A stretch of 64,000 bases of DNA from Chitinophagaceae bacterium (GTDB lineage: Bacteria; Bacteroidota; Bacteroidia; Chitinophagales; Chitinophagaceae): the NCBI GenBank assembly GCA_023957125.1, contig JAMLHL010000005.1:150014-214013 (forward strand). The letters are read 5' to 3'. This document shows positions 63,576-64,000 of this stretch, in pieces. A model generated the notes under the pieces. That model was given only the letters and a program-made list of their open reading frames with translations, had not been told where the DNA came from and did not search any database. How positions within the stretch are numbered: position 1 is the first letter of the stretch; every line of letters begins with the position of its first letter. The position numbers and the translations under genes were made by a program.

Positions 63576-63904
63576 TTTCAGCCCGATCTTCCTGGCATGA
63601 GATATTCTCCTCTTTCCGCTTGTGCCAATGCAGCTTTTAGCGCCTGCTTTTCTATGAAAGACAAATGGGTAAAGGCATCTTCTGCGTGGAACAAAGGAAC
63701 AACAAGGTACTTTTTTTATGGTGATTGTTGTTGTTGCATGAAAGACATATCTCATTGTTTAGTGTTTAAATGGTTGTTGTTATCCGAATGAGATCAATTC
63801 TTAGCAATATTATGTAAGCTCTTAGCTAAGGCATTATCTGCTCGTACATTTTGCCAATAGGGTTTCCAACCTCTAAAAGGTTGGAAACCCTTCTATTGTA
63901 ACGT
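63576..63904. other. Convergent intergenic region
   Basis: Genes on both strands end here. No full gene is seen. On the reverse strand 63578-63715 is open and reads KKYLVVPLFHAEDAFTHLSF then EKQALKAALAQAERGEYLMP, which has protein-like composition but no start codon. An ATG-started frame on the same strand (from 63755) would join it through a frameshift. It may be a decayed small gene. Confidence 0.35.
63860..63890. terminator. Bidirectional hairpin terminator
   Basis: Perfect 12-base arms GGGTTTCCAACC (63860-63871) and GGTTGGAAACCC (63879-63890) close a seven-base loop. Outside a two-base bulge, CAATAG and CTATTG extend the stem by six pairs. It lies between convergent genes ending at 63575 and 63905. 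Confidence 0.6.
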
Positions 63905-64000
63905 CTAAAATCTATACCCAATTGAAAGACCGCCTTGTACTGTTTTCATGGAACTTCTTTCATCGCTTATCCCATCGTACGACATATCAACATCCAGTAA
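63905..64000 (-). CDS. Partial gene, C-terminus of an outer-membrane beta-barrel protein
   Basis: Reverse strand; stop at 63905-63907, then 31 residues to the window edge. The end SMKTVQGGLSIGYRF has alternating hydrophobic residues and a C-terminal aromatic Phe, the usual end of outer-membrane barrels recognised by BamA. The family cannot be named from this fragment. Confidence 0.55.
   Translation of the reverse strand, partial: LLDVDMSYDGISDERSSMKTVQGGLSIGYRF

Overview
The window comes from a member of the Bacteroidota, most likely the Chitinophagaceae or a close relative. The grounds are SusC/SusD outer-membrane pairs with a FecI/FecR-type regulator, a fused CcoN-CcoO cbb3 oxidase with the ccoS-ccoNO-ccoQ-ccoP-ccoG-ccoH order, many Tat-exported Gfo/Idh/MocA and glycoside-hydrolase-like proteins, and almost no Shine-Dalgarno sequences. 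Nearly every gene is on the + strand.

Region by region. (1) 1-8712: a LacI-type regulator with a candidate operator just downstream, then two Tat-exported Gfo/Idh/MocA oxidoreductases, an exported alpha/beta hydrolase, a sodium:solute symporter, NagA and NagB. This looks like an amino-sugar catabolic operon. (2) 8758-16213: ECF sigma factor, FecR anti-sigma, STN-domain SusC receptor and SusD lipoprotein. The SusC barrel, SusD and the pseudogene after them are much richer in A+T than the sequence on either side. (3) 16329-33854: a tandem array of neutral-ceramidase-like proteins of two alternating subtypes (called A and B here). Three copies are broken. They are interleaved with a PVC-type beta-propeller lipoprotein, two DUF1080 (3-keto-disaccharide hydrolase family) proteins, a LamG/propeller lipoprotein, an M20 amidohydrolase and an SUMF1-like protein. 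(4) 34022-49772: two Tat-exported TIM-barrel glycoside-hydrolase-like proteins, a NodB-type deacetylase, RhaM, RhaT, a split UxaA-type dehydratase, a lactonase fragment, a third ceramidase-like subtype (C), a kelch propeller, an exported amidohydrolase, a second PVC-type propeller and a HiPIP-like lipoprotein. (5) 49922-53332: a TlpA-like thioredoxin protein and a double-rotamase chaperone. (6) 53409-54360: a REP-associated tyrosine transposase (RAYT) between inverted palindromic repeats. (7) 54676-63575: CcoI-type copper P-type ATPase and the whole cbb3 oxidase set, with a frameshift in ccoP. Partial genes lie at both ends of the window.

How it fits together. Regions 2-4 read as one catabolic locus. 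SusC/SusD and FecI/FecR would import and sense the substrate. The exported ceramidase-like enzymes, DUF1080 proteins, deacetylase and glycosidase-like proteins would cut it. RhaT, RhaM and the UxaA-type dehydratase would take up and break down a deoxy sugar or sugar acid. The PVC propellers and HiPIP protein suggest an oxidative step at the cell surface or in the periplasm. The most striking point is the ceramidase-like expansion: six intact members and three broken ones. All intact members keep the expected zinc ligands but have Asn where the ceramidase nucleophile Ser should be (GDxSP becomes xDxNP), so their real reaction is probably not ceramide hydrolysis. The substrate is not known from the sequence.
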